From an uncultured Gammaproteobacteria bacterium (GTDB lineage: Bacteria > Pseudomonadota > Gammaproteobacteria > UBA9214): a DNA stretch of 16,142 nucleotides. Position numbers and translations under genes: made by a program. A model generated the notes under the pieces. It searched no databases. It worked only from the letters and a program-made list of their open reading frames with translations, and was not told where the DNA came from. Numbering within the stretch: position 1 is the first letter of the stretch; the number at the start of each line of letters is the position of its first letter. The stretch spans positions 1 through 16,142 of the forward strand of contig CAJQOV010000119.1 in NCBI GenBank assembly GCA_905480065.1, in the 5' to 3' direction. This document shows, in pieces, positions 1 through 7,641 of this stretch.

Positions 1-1327
1 CACCACAGGCAAAGTAGCCCGGTTTACCCGGCACCTGGTAAAACGGATCGGTATCGACCAGTCCACGGCCGTTGTCGAATTGTTCCAGCCCGGTCAGGTC
101 GCCGGCCTGGCCGACGGCGGGAACCACCAGGTCGCACTCGATATCGAATTCCGATCCCGGCTGCTCGACCATCTTGCCGCTGCTCCAGTCCACCCTGATG
201 ACGCGCAGCGCGGTTGCCCGGCCGTCCTTGCCCAGTACCAGTGACACGGGCAGCAGGTTGCCGAGCAACTCGATGCCTTCCTTTTTCGCGGTGATGCGTT
301 CGTGCTCGGCCGCCGGCATGTTCTCGATCGGACGCCGGTAAATCAGTAATACCTCGGAGCCTTCGCGGCTGGCGGTGGCGGCGACGTCGTGCGCGGTGTG
401 GTTGCGGATCACCGCCTCGGGACGGTCATTCTCGTGGCTGGTGCTGATGTGGCCGAGGCGGCGCGCCACCGAGACCACGTCCATGGCGGTATCGCCACCG
501 CCGATCACCACCACCTTTCTGGCAGTGAAATGCATACGCCCCTCGTTGAAGGCGGCGAGGAAGGCCACGCCGCTCACGCAGTTGGGTGCGTCACCGCCGG
601 GAATGTCCAGGGTACGTCCCTGCTGCGCGCCGATGGCGAGCAGGATGGCGTCATGGTCTTTTTCGACCTGTTCGAAGCTGATGTCGCGCCCGACGCGGGT
701 GTTCATGCGTACCTCGACGCCGAGGTCGAGGATGCGCTGGATCTCGCCGTCCATGACGTCGCGCGGCATCCGGTAACCGGGGATGCCATAACGGGTCATG
801 CCGCCCAGTTCGGCGCGCTCATCGAAAATGGTGGCGCCATGACCGAGCCGGCGCAGCTGGTAGGCGGCCGCCAGGCCCGCTACGCCACCACCGATGATGG
901 CGACCTTTTTGCCGGTTTCCTGGGCAGGTCTGGCAAAGGCCAGTTTTGCGTCCAGCGCGTGATCACCGATGAACTGTTCCACCGAGTTGATACCGACGAA
1001 GTCCTCGACCTCGTTGCGGTTGCAGCCTTCCTGGCAGGGCGCCGGGCAGACCCGGCCCATGATGGCGGGGAACGGGTTGGCATCGGTGGAGCGGCGAAAG
1101 GCGTATTCCTGCCATGGCATGCCGGCCGGCGGCTTCTCGATGCCGCGCACGATCTGCAGCCAGCCACGGATGTCCTCACCGGACGGGCAGCTGCCCTGGC
1201 AGGGCGGGGTACGATGTACATAGGTGGGACACTTGTACGAGGTATCCTCGTTGAAGATATGTTCTGACCAGCGTGTCCAGGTGTGGTCATCGTCGGTGTA
1301 GCGCCGGAAAGTCAGTTTATCTGCCAT
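1..1327 (-). CDS. GltD/DsrL-family iron-sulfur FAD/NAD(P)H oxidoreductase (5' part, cut by window edge)
   Basis: The gene starts at the ATG complementary to 1325-1327 and runs off the left edge after about 442 codons. The N-terminal part has cysteines at C33, C43 and C47 (motif PPCQGSCPSGEDIRGW) and C94, C98 and C102 (CPAPCQEGC), the double cysteine cluster of the GltD/dihydropyrimidine-dehydrogenase N-terminal domain. An FAD-binding Rossmann motif follows at about 142-151 (VAIIGGGVAG), a second dinucleotide motif at about 271-280 (VVVIGGGDTA), and a YFACG stretch at the cut that matches the FAD-contacting GD region near the end of the GltD core. Known family members transfer electrons between NAD(P)H and a partner, as glutamate synthase small subunit or as DsrL in sulfur oxidisers. 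The N-terminal sequence reminds me more of DsrL than of housekeeping GltD, but the C-terminal ferredoxin domain that would separate them lies outside the window. A G-rich stretch about 10 bases upstream is a weak ribosome site. It is divergent from the HNH gene and appears to be the first gene of its own unit. Confidence 0.85.
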   Translation of the reverse strand, partial: MADKLTFRRYTDDDHTWTRWSEHIFNEDTSYKCPTYVHRTPPCQGSCPSGEDIRGWLQIVRGIEKPPAGMPWQEYAFRRSTDANPFPAIMGRVCPAPCQEGCNRNEVEDFVGINSVEQFIGDHALDAKLAFARPAQETGKKVAIIGGGVAGLAAAYQLRRLGHGATIFDERAELGGMTRYGIPGYRMPRDVMDGEIQRILDLGVEVRMNTRVGRDISFEQVEKDHDAILLAIGAQQGRTLDIPGGDAPNCVSGVAFLAAFNEGRMHFTARKVVVIGGGDTAMDVVSVARRLGHISTSHENDRPEAVIRNHTAHDVAATASREGSEVLLIYRRPIENMPAAEHERITAKKEGIELLGNLLPVSLVLGKDGRATALRVIRVDWSSGKMVEQPGSEFDIECDLVVPAVGQAGDLTGLEQFDNGRGLVDTDPFYQVPGKPGYFACG

Positions 1328-1490
1328 GGCGTGTTTCTACCCCCTGCGTTGTTTATGGTGTCATCTTACTGTAACGATCGTTGCAGGAAAACCATGTTAC
1401 CCGACAGCGGCTATCTGGTGCACTTTTATTGAACATGTTAGGCTGCATCACGGTCGAAAAAACACCTGAATCTGCGCCTCGTGCGACGCA

Positions 1491-1508
1491 GGGCCAGGTT
1501 CCTGGCCC
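1491..1508. repeat. Perfect 18-bp palindrome in the leader of the HNH gene
   Basis: GGGCCAGGTTCCTGGCCC consists of two perfect 8-base arms around TT. It lies in the 239-base gap between the divergent flavoprotein and HNH genes, 58 bases before the chosen HNH start. The symmetry would suit a dimeric DNA-binding protein or a short hairpin. No clear promoter elements were recognised around it, so its role is unknown. The rest of the gap (1328-1566) shows nothing else I can name. Confidence 0.4.
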
Positions 1509-1566
1509 GTACCGTTCAGCGGTTCCTGCGCCGCCGGATGCCGGGCTGACCAGCCGGGGTTTTTGT

Positions 1567-2166
1567 ATGGTTGATTTGAGTCACCAGGTATTAAGGACGG
1601 ATATTTCAGGTATGCCGCTCGAATGGGTCGGCTACCAGGACGCCGTGCGGCTCTATCACCTGGAACAGGTAGCATATACCTGCGGCACCTTGCTGTACCG
1701 TGTGCATGGCGGCATCTGCGCCAGGACCGGCCGGCAGAGTGTCATCGAGGTCAATTCCATCATTGCCACCCATGGCCGCAACCGCGAGCTGCTGAAGTTG
1801 CGCGAGGCCTATGTACCACCACTCAACAACCCCGCGCTGTTCCGGCGCGATACACAACTGTGCCTGTACTGCGGCGAGACCTTCCACGAACACGACCTGT
1901 CACGCGACCATGTCACGCCGGTGATCCAGGGCGGCCAGGATACCTGGAACAATGTCGTGACCGCGTGCCGGCGCTGCAATAACCACAAGGCCGGGCGTAC
2001 CCCCGAACAGGCCGGTATGCAATTACTGGCGGTGCCATTTACCCCGACCCATGCCGAGTACATCTACCTGCAGGGCCGGCGCGTGCTCGCCGACCAGATG
2101 GAATTTCTGCGCGCACACTTTCCGCGCACCAGCCCCTTGCACGGCCGCCTGGCACTGACCGGCTGA
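1567..2166 (+). CDS. HNH endonuclease
   Basis: A 199-residue HNH nuclease. The zinc-ribbon cysteines are C99-x2-C102 (CLYCGE) and C134-x2-C137 (CRRCNNHK), and the catalytic HNH core is DH at 114-115 (RDHVTPVIQGG) with the asparagine-rich NNHKAGRTP end. The frame is open further upstream to a TTG at 1381, but that extension is low-complexity, includes a perfect palindrome and has no conserved look. ATG 1567 gives an N-terminus (VLRTDISGMPLEWVGYQDAV) typical of stand-alone bacterial HNH proteins, and GGGG lies 6-9 bases upstream. The stop is one base before the next gene's GTG, so the two are almost certainly co-transcribed and translationally coupled. Such solitary HNH proteins are widespread and their cellular role is mostly undefined; DNA cleavage or nicking is the family inference. 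Confidence 0.88.
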   Translation: MVDLSHQVLRTDISGMPLEWVGYQDAVRLYHLEQVAYTCGTLLYRVHGGICARTGRQSVIEVNSIIATHGRNRELLKLREAYVPPLNNPALFRRDTQLCLYCGETFHEHDLSRDHVTPVIQGGQDTWNNVVTACRRCNNHKAGRTPEQAGMQLLAVPFTPTHAEYIYLQGRRVLADQMEFLRAHFPRTSPLHGRLALTG

Positions 2167-2167
2167 C

Positions 2168-3064
2168 GTGGCCGCACGCAAGCGGCGCGTCTACCTGGTC
2201 GACGCCAGCATCTATATCTTTCGCGCGTACTACTCCGTTCCGGAAACGCTGACCAATAGTGATGGTCATGCCATCAACGCGCTGCATGGTTTTGCCGGCT
2301 TCCTGGCCGGTTTCCTCGACGATGTGAAGCCGGATCACCTCGCCGTGGTGTTCGATGCAAGCCTGACCAGCTCGTTTCGCAATGACCTCTATCCACCCTA
2401 CAAGGCCAACCGTGAGCCCGCGCCGGAACAGCTGAAACGACAGTTTCTGTTTTGCCGCACCCTGGTCGAGGCGCTCGGCATTGCCGCATATTCCAGTGAT
2501 CGCTATGAGGCCGATGACCTGATCGGCACACTCGCTGCACGGCTGCGTCCGCGCGATTTTTCGATCGCGATCCTGAGCGCTGACAAGGACCTCGCACAGA
2601 TCCTGCAACACGGTGACCTGGTATGGGACTACGCGCGCAATCGCAGGCATGATTACCACAAGGTGCCGGACTGGCTCGGGGTGCGCGCCGAGCAGGTGGC
2701 CGACTGGCTGGCGCTGACCGGCGATGCAGTGGACAACATACCCGGTATACCCGGCATCGGTGCGAAGACGGCGGCGGCCTTGCTGGACGAGTTTGCATCG
2801 CTGGATGCCATCTTTGCCGGCCTGGAGCGCGTGCCGGAACTGCCGCTGCGCGGTGCCAGGCGCGTGCAACAACTGCTCACCGAGCATGAAAGTGCAGCGC
2901 GGCTGGCGCGTGAACTGACTGGCATCGCTATCGACCCGGATCTGCAGGTCGTGGCATGCGACGTACAGCGCCGCGAGGTAGACAGCGAGACCGTTGCCGA
3001 TGTGTGCGAACAGCTTGGCCTGGGACGCATGACCGCCGCGCGGTTGTTGCGTGCACTTATATAA
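2168..3064 (+). CDS. Stand-alone 5'-3' exonuclease / flap endonuclease (PolA N-terminal-like, H3TH)
   Basis: A 298-residue protein starting with GTG one base after the HNH stop. It carries the metal-binding acidic residues of the FEN/PIN-like fold: D12 (LVDAS), D63 (VVFDAS), E114-x-D116-D117 (YEADDLIG), D139 and D141 (SADKDLAQ), and D186/D189 in the helix-3-turn-helix segment at 184-202 (GDAVDNIPGIPGIGAKTA). The FRNDLYPPYKANR segment at 70-82 matches the DNA-contacting region of PolA-type 5' nucleases. Length fits the 5' nuclease domain without a polymerase part. The expected activity is removal of 5' flaps or RNA primers on structured DNA; an accessory repair role beside PolA is likely. The HNH-exonuclease pairing suggests a joint DNA-processing role, which is inference. 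Confidence 0.92.
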   Translation: MAARKRRVYLVDASIYIFRAYYSVPETLTNSDGHAINALHGFAGFLAGFLDDVKPDHLAVVFDASLTSSFRNDLYPPYKANREPAPEQLKRQFLFCRTLVEALGIAAYSSDRYEADDLIGTLAARLRPRDFSIAILSADKDLAQILQHGDLVWDYARNRRHDYHKVPDWLGVRAEQVADWLALTGDAVDNIPGIPGIGAKTAAALLDEFASLDAIFAGLERVPELPLRGARRVQQLLTEHESAARLARELTGIAIDPDLQVVACDVQRREVDSETVADVCEQLGLGRMTAARLLRALI

Positions 3065-3104
3065 CCGGTTTCACGGGAAGAACCGCAGGCACAAGTAAAA
3101 AATT

Positions 3105-3346
3105 GCTACAGAGGACACAGAGCTCACAGAGACGACAATGTGATCAGTACCAATGCAATCATTCATTGCCACGACAACCGAGTTCTTGCGAAGAACATTT
3201 GCGCCAATGGATACAGTGGTTCGTGCAGGAACGCAGGAACGCGAATGCCAGTCCGGGGATTGTTCGCGGGCATCATCCGCTCCCGCATTCAATTGATATT
3301 GTCAGGTAACTGGAGTTATCTCTGTGTACTCTGTGCCCTCTGTGGC
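3105..3346. repeat. 242-bp MITE-like element with 28-bp terminal inverted repeats built of ACAGAG units
   Basis: The left end (3105-3132) and the reverse complement of the right end (3319-3346) agree at 24 of 28 bases. Each end consists of three 9-base units beginning ACAGAG (for example ACAGAGGAC, ACAGAGCTC). The element fills the gap between the exonuclease and the fructosamine-kinase-family gene, ending 16 bases before the latter's ATG. No convincing ORF lies inside: short open frames there translate the repeat into cysteine/leucine or serine/valine strings. CACAGAG-type intergenic repeats are, to my knowledge, common in environmental proteobacterial genomes, but I cannot name a transposase family. 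It may have moved passively as a MITE, and its arms could form a cruciform or a long-range RNA hairpin. Confidence 0.7.
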
Positions 3347-3362
3347 TTAATACCTTGAAATC

Positions 3363-4241
3363 ATGTCCCTCTGGCAACACATCGCAAACGACATTGCCGC
3401 TGCAACCGGTGTTACTGCGCAGCTGGAGGTGCTCGGTACCATCGGCGGTGGCTGCATCAACCAGGCACAGCGCATCCGCTACGGCGACCACGAGTATTTC
3501 GTTAAACTGAACCAGGCACGCCTGCTCGACATGTTCGCGGCCGAAGCCGCCGGGCTGGACGAAATGCGCCAGTGCACGGCGCTGCGGATTCCGGCGCCGG
3601 TCTGTTACGGTAACGATGCGCAATCCGCATGGCTGGTGCTCGAATACCTGTCGCTGGGTGGTCGTGGCAATGCCGCGGCACTTGGTGAAGGGCTGGCCGC
3701 CATGCATCGCATCACCCGGGACGATTATGGCTGGTATCGCGACAACACCATCGGTTCCACGCCGCAGCTCAATACCCCCTGTGATAACTGGATCGAGTTC
3801 TGGCGTGAACGGCGCCTGCGCTTCCAGCTCGAACTCGCGGCGCGCAACGGTCATGGCGGGCGCCTGCAAACGCAGGGTGAGCAATTGCTGGGTTGCTTCC
3901 ATGGCCTGTTCAACGACTACACGCCGCTGGCTTCGCTGCTGCATGGCGACCTGTGGGGCGGCAATCACGCCTGCACGCAGGCCGGAGAGCCGGCCATCTT
4001 CGATCCGGCGGTATACTACGGTGATCGCGAGACCGACCTCGCCATGACGGAACTGTTTGGCGGATTTGGCCAGGCTTTTTATTCCGCCTATGAAAACGCC
4101 TGGCCGCTGGATGGCGGTTACCGGGTGCGCAAGACGCTCTATAACCTCTATCACATCCTCAACCACCTCAACCTGTTCGGCGGCGGCTACCTCGGGCAGG
4201 CGCAGGGGATGATCGACAGCCTGCTCAGCGAGCTGCGCTGA
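3363..4241 (+). CDS. Fructosamine/ketosamine kinase family protein
   Basis: A 292-residue kinase of the FN3K/YniA family with the protein-kinase-like (aminoglycoside phosphotransferase) fold. Visible motifs are the glycine-rich GGGCINQA at 28-35, ATP-anchoring K48 (YFVKLN), hinge LVLEYLSLGG, catalytic loop LLHGDLWGGN with D196, and metal-binding IFDPAVYYGDRETDLAM with D214. The YGDRE segment is characteristic of FN3K rather than drug-modifying APH enzymes. Family members phosphorylate sugar amines on glycated proteins or small ketosamines, leading to deglycation in the cytosol. Length is normal. No strong Shine-Dalgarno sequence precedes the ATG, and the repeat element ends just upstream, so the element may carry or interrupt its promoter. 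The substrate is not determined by the sequence. Confidence 0.93.
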   Translation: MSLWQHIANDIAAATGVTAQLEVLGTIGGGCINQAQRIRYGDHEYFVKLNQARLLDMFAAEAAGLDEMRQCTALRIPAPVCYGNDAQSAWLVLEYLSLGGRGNAAALGEGLAAMHRITRDDYGWYRDNTIGSTPQLNTPCDNWIEFWRERRLRFQLELAARNGHGGRLQTQGEQLLGCFHGLFNDYTPLASLLHGDLWGGNHACTQAGEPAIFDPAVYYGDRETDLAMTELFGGFGQAFYSAYENAWPLDGGYRVRKTLYNLYHILNHLNLFGGGYLGQAQGMIDSLLSELR

Positions 4242-4556
4242 TCGGCAACACCGGCCGGCTACCCGGTCCGTGGGTATTTCACGAGTATCCGGCAAGCGCT
4301 GGTTAATGCGTCATGGCGCCATCAGCTATCGATAAATAACCGGCTATTGCAGGTATCCAGGGGCGGCAGGGTGATTGCATACCACTGCCTCGAACCGTTA
4401 CAGTGTTATATATATAGAGAATGCTGTAGACAAGCTGTCGATCCCGATCACGCACCTGATACCGGTTTATCTCCGCACTATTTGCTACCCGGCCTGGTGC
4501 CGTGCCGCCGGGAACGATTGACCCCTGATAATGCCTGAGCACACTGCGGTCTTGAT
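4242..4556. other. 315-bp intergenic region upstream of the dikinase gene
   Basis: No convincing ORF was found. An AT-rich block at 4404-4420 (TGTTATATATATAGAGA) stands out against the GC-rich surroundings and is flanked by an imperfect inverted repeat (ACAGTGTT at 4400-4407 and AATGCTGT near 4420-4427), which could be an operator or part of a promoter. Nearer the gene, GATAAT at 4527-4532 could be a -10 element giving a leader of roughly 20 bases, but no good -35 is seen at 17 bases. The dikinase promoter is probably in this stretch, but I cannot place it firmly. Confidence 0.35.
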
Positions 4557-7505
4557 ATGAAAATTCGTTTCCTGCCTGCCCTGTTGCTGGCGCTGTGCTG
4601 TCCGTGCGCCGGGCAAGCGATCGCGGCTGATGCCATCCCGGACCGCACCGGGCCGGCGCAACTGCATGAACTGATTGAACGGATGAAGACATCGCCGCGC
4701 GGCCCGTTTGTGCGGATCCGCTGGTTTTGTGCCGATGGCAGCGTGCTGCCGCCGGAAGAGGGCGCCTGCAGCGCGCATGGCGGGGGTGTGCAGCACGGAG
4801 AGTGGAGCGAGTTGACCCGTTCCATCCGCGCCCAGGGCTATCTGGTTGCCACGCTGCTCACCGACCTGAATACGCTCGGATTCATTGGCGCCTACCCGCA
4901 GCTCGATGACCTGCGCCAGATCCTGCTGGAGCAGTTCCTGATCCAGAACGACGATGGCTGGGTGTTTCGCCAGGCACGTTACTATCGCGGTGCGCTGCAG
5001 GTTGAGGACGAACGGGCCGCTGCCCGCGTGTTACTGCTGGGCATGGTGCAGGACCCGGACTGGCAAGACCCGGCACGCTACCTGTTATTGCGCGAGGCCG
5101 CGCGCCTGTTGCCGGTGGGGACCGAGCCGCCGGCGTCCGCCACGGTGCGCAAGCTTGCCATCGAGATCGCGGACGCGGACCCGGATTTCCAGGCCCTGCG
5201 CATCAAGCTGCACAGCCTGCCGGACGCCAGCGATCCGCAGCGGGTGCGTGACTACGTGGCAAAACAGGGTTTGCCACAACTGGCCGAACAGTACCAAGGC
5301 CTGGCCAATGCACTGGACACCCTGTACGCCTCACGCACCGGTATCAACCGGCTCGAGGAACTGGTCGCGGAAAGCGGCAGCAAGCCGCTCAAGGCCCTGT
5401 TACGGGACATCATCGCCCGGCTGACCGCTGCACAGGATTTGCAGGAACGCATGCGGATAGCCGCCGAGTCGGCGCTGCAGTTACGCCAGCGGGTGCTGGC
5501 ATCGACCGGGTTCAGTCCGCCCAACCAGCTGCGCCTGCTGCAGGCAAACCTTGCCCTGGAGCAGGAGGTCTATGCGCTGGGCAACCAGTTGCTGGAAACA
5601 GCAGCACAGGCAGATCGCCGGACCCGCCTGCAATGGTTGCGCAGTCTCGGCATGTCGCTGCTGGCCAGTGGCTTGCTGTCTGATCGCCAGTGGGACAGTC
5701 TCGAACAGCGTATCAGTGGCCTGGAAACTGCTGAACAGCTTGATGCCGAGGATTACTACAACGCGCTGCGCTACCTGGCGCGTGTGCCGCAATGGGCGCA
5801 GCGTACACTGGAATTCCAGTTTGGCCCGACCGTGGAACATTGGCTCGACCTGACGCCGCTGGTGGTACACATGATTCCCGATCGGCTGCGCGGCAGCCCG
5901 CTGCTCGCGTACGCACGCACGCTGGATGTGCTGACACAGGATGCCAACCGGCTGGTGGGTGTGAAGCAGTACCTGTTCGACCGGGACAGCGCCGGCGGCC
6001 TGCGCGCACTCAATCCCGGCCTGCGTCGTGGCCAGTTACTGGCTGCCCCGCAAGCGGGTGAGGAGTATCGCAAGGACGGTATCTACCTGTTGCCGTCAAC
6101 CACGCCGGAACTGCCACCGATCGCCGGTATCCTCACGCGCGGTGAAGGCAGTTCGCTGTCGCATGTGCAATTGCTGGCGCGCAATCTCGGCATACCCAAC
6201 GTGGTGGTGGACGAGTCCCTGATTGGACAGGTCCAGGCCCACCTGGGAGAACACATCGTACTGGCGGTCAGCCCGCGCGGTACCGTACAGCTCACAGCCG
6301 ATGGTCCGCACTGGGACGAGGTGTTTGGCCGCGAAGGCATGGCGCCGGAAGTAGTGATCCGTCCGGACCTGGCGAAGCTGGATCTCCGGCAGAGCGAATT
6401 GCTGTCGCTGGACAACATCCACGCCAGTGACTCCGGGCGCATTGTCGGACCCAAGGCAGCCAATCTCGGCGAGTTGAAACACTACTACCCGGAGGCGGTG
6501 AATCCCGGTCTGGTGATCCCGTTTGGTGAATTCCGCAAGTTGCTGGACCAGCCCATCACGGCCGGCGGCCCGTCGGCGTTTGACTGGTTGCGCAGCGAAT
6601 ATACACGCCTGCGTGCCATCACGGATCCGGCGCAACGCCAGGCCGGGACCAGTGCATTCCTGGAGCGCCTGCGCGGCTGGATTACCGGCACTGATCCGGG
6701 CGAGGAGTTTCGCGAGCGCTTGCGCAAGGCGATGCAGGATAACTTTGGTGACCCCGATCAGGTCGGTGTATTTGTACGCAGTGATACCAACGTCGAGGAC
6801 CTGCCCGGATTCACCGGAGCGGGACTCAATCTCACCATGCCGAATGTGGTCGGTTTCGATGCCGTCATGCAGGCGATACGGAAGGTGTGGGCCTCGCCGT
6901 TTACCGAGCGTGCCTACGCCTGGCGCCAGGCACACATGGAACAGCCGGAGCATGTGTATCCCGCCGTGCTGTTGCTGAAGACTTTTGCCTCGGAGAAATC
7001 CGGCGTGCTGGTGACGACGGACGTGGAGAACGGCGATCGCCACTGGCTGTCGGTTGCCGTTAGCGAGGGGGTGGGCGGCGCGGTGGAAGGACAGGCGGCC
7101 GAGGAGTTGCGGGTGGAACGTGCCACCGGCACCGTGCGTCTGCTGGCACAGGCGACTGCACCGCAGCGCTCCGAACCGTCACCTGCGGGTGGCATGCTCA
7201 AGGTGCCGGCCAGTGGTCGCGAACAACTTCTGCTAGCGGGTGAGATCGAACAGCTGCGTGTCCTCGCTGACGATGTCGAGCGGCGTTTTCCGATGCCGCT
7301 CGGCCAGGACGGTCGTCCGGCACCGGCGGATATCGAGTTCGGTTTTCGTGATGGCAGGCTTGCCCTGTTCCAGATCCGCCCGTTCGTGGAAAGCCTGCGC
7401 GCACGGCGCAGCCAGTACCTGATTGATATCGACCGGGGCAGTGCCGGCGCGCGCGACACGATGGTTGATCTGCTGCAGCCACCATTGGCGGCAGCAGTGG
7501 AGTAA
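4557..7505 (+). CDS. Exported GWD/PPDK-like phosphohistidine dikinase with N-terminal helical region
   Basis: A 982-residue protein. Residues 1-24 form a signal peptide (MKIR, hydrophobic core, likely cut after AIA or AIAA). Residues about 25-480 are helical-looking and match no family I know. A swivelling phosphohistidine domain lies at about 500-575 with catalytic H536 in SSLSHVQLLARNLGIPN. A C-terminal PPDK-type ATP-grasp domain (about 620-950) has K633 (VGPKAANLGEL), R741 (VFVRSDTNVEDLPG), D925/E927 (DIEFGF) and Q939/R941 (FQIRP). The order swivel-then-ATP-grasp and the absence of the PEP/pyruvate barrel match glucan, water dikinase, not PpsA or PpdK; IRKVWASPFTERAYAWR and NPGLVIPFGEFRKLL also resemble GWD. 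The GWD-type reaction is ATP + acceptor + water to AMP + Pi + phospho-acceptor. The acceptor is unknown; a periplasmic glycan is an inference. All expected catalytic residues are present. It is followed closely by a serine hydrolase gene. Confidence 0.88.
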   Translation: MKIRFLPALLLALCCPCAGQAIAADAIPDRTGPAQLHELIERMKTSPRGPFVRIRWFCADGSVLPPEEGACSAHGGGVQHGEWSELTRSIRAQGYLVATLLTDLNTLGFIGAYPQLDDLRQILLEQFLIQNDDGWVFRQARYYRGALQVEDERAAARVLLLGMVQDPDWQDPARYLLLREAARLLPVGTEPPASATVRKLAIEIADADPDFQALRIKLHSLPDASDPQRVRDYVAKQGLPQLAEQYQGLANALDTLYASRTGINRLEELVAESGSKPLKALLRDIIARLTAAQDLQERMRIAAESALQLRQRVLASTGFSPPNQLRLLQANLALEQEVYALGNQLLETAAQADRRTRLQWLRSLGMSLLASGLLSDRQWDSLEQRISGLETAEQLDAEDYYNALRYLARVPQWAQRTLEFQFGPTVEHWLDLTPLVVHMIPDRLRGSPLLAYARTLDVLTQDANRLVGVKQYLFDRDSAGGLRALNPGLRRGQLLAAPQAGEEYRKDGIYLLPSTTPELPPIAGILTRGEGSSLSHVQLLARNLGIPNVVVDESLIGQVQAHLGEHIVLAVSPRGTVQLTADGPHWDEVFGREGMAPEVVIRPDLAKLDLRQSELLSLDNIHASDSGRIVGPKAANLGELKHYYPEAVNPGLVIPFGEFRKLLDQPITAGGPSAFDWLRSEYTRLRAITDPAQRQAGTSAFLERLRGWITGTDPGEEFRERLRKAMQDNFGDPDQVGVFVRSDTNVEDLPGFTGAGLNLTMPNVVGFDAVMQAIRKVWASPFTERAYAWRQAHMEQPEHVYPAVLLLKTFASEKSGVLVTTDVENGDRHWLSVAVSEGVGGAVEGQAAEELRVERATGTVRLLAQATAPQRSEPSPAGGMLKVPASGREQLLLAGEIEQLRVLADDVERRFPMPLGQDGRPAPADIEFGFRDGRLALFQIRPFVESLRARRSQYLIDIDRGSAGARDTMVDLLQPPLAAAVE

Positions 7506-7506
7506 C

Positions 7507-7641
7507 ATGATGAGCAGAGAGCAAACCGGTAACCCGGCTATGTGCAATGAATCAGCCCAATCCTGTGCGGCAGCAAATAGCGTCAGCCTGATGCGGCTCC
7601 CGGCAGCGGTCGTGTCCTGCCTGGCAATCCGGTGGTCATGA
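7507..7641 (+). CDS. Possible 44-residue coupled small ORF
   Basis: An ATG begins one base after the dikinase stop, with GGAG four bases upstream of it. The frame runs 44 codons and stops at TGA 7639-7641, overlapping the ATG at 7638 of the serine hydrolase gene in the classic ATGA arrangement. The product has a polar, cysteine-containing first half and a short hydrophobic stretch (LMRLPAAVVSCLAI). It could be a genuine small protein or simply a coupling ORF that delivers ribosomes to the next start. The frame is also open upstream inside the dikinase gene, and there is no recognised family, so chance cannot be excluded. Confidence 0.28.
   Translation: MMSREQTGNPAMCNESAQSCAAANSVSLMRLPAAVVSCLAIRWS

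Noticed and set aside
389..1267. Long plus-strand open frame (292 codons) opposite the flavoprotein gene
   Set aside because: It is antisense to a gene with clear cysteine and dinucleotide motifs; its translation has no recognisable domain.
1381..1566. N-terminal extension of the HNH gene from TTG 1381
   Set aside because: The extension is not domain-like, includes a perfect DNA palindrome, and ATG 1567 yields a family-like N-terminus.
3105..3132. Tandem ACAGAG units considered as a CRISPR array
   Set aside because: The units are 9 bases long with no spacers, and the same block recurs inverted at the other end of the element.
3140..3358. 72-codon open frame inside the inverted-repeat element
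   Set aside because: Its end translates the ACAGAG repeat into a cysteine/leucine string, a known type of artefact, and no start signal is present.
3273..4295. Long minus-strand open frame (340 codons) opposite the fructosamine kinase gene
   Set aside because: It is a shadow of the GC-rich coding strand; the plus frame holds the HGDLWGGN and GDRETD motifs.
6096..7043. Minus-strand open frame (315 codons) inside the dikinase gene
   Set aside because: It is antisense to the conserved swivel and ATP-grasp domains and has no domain of its own.
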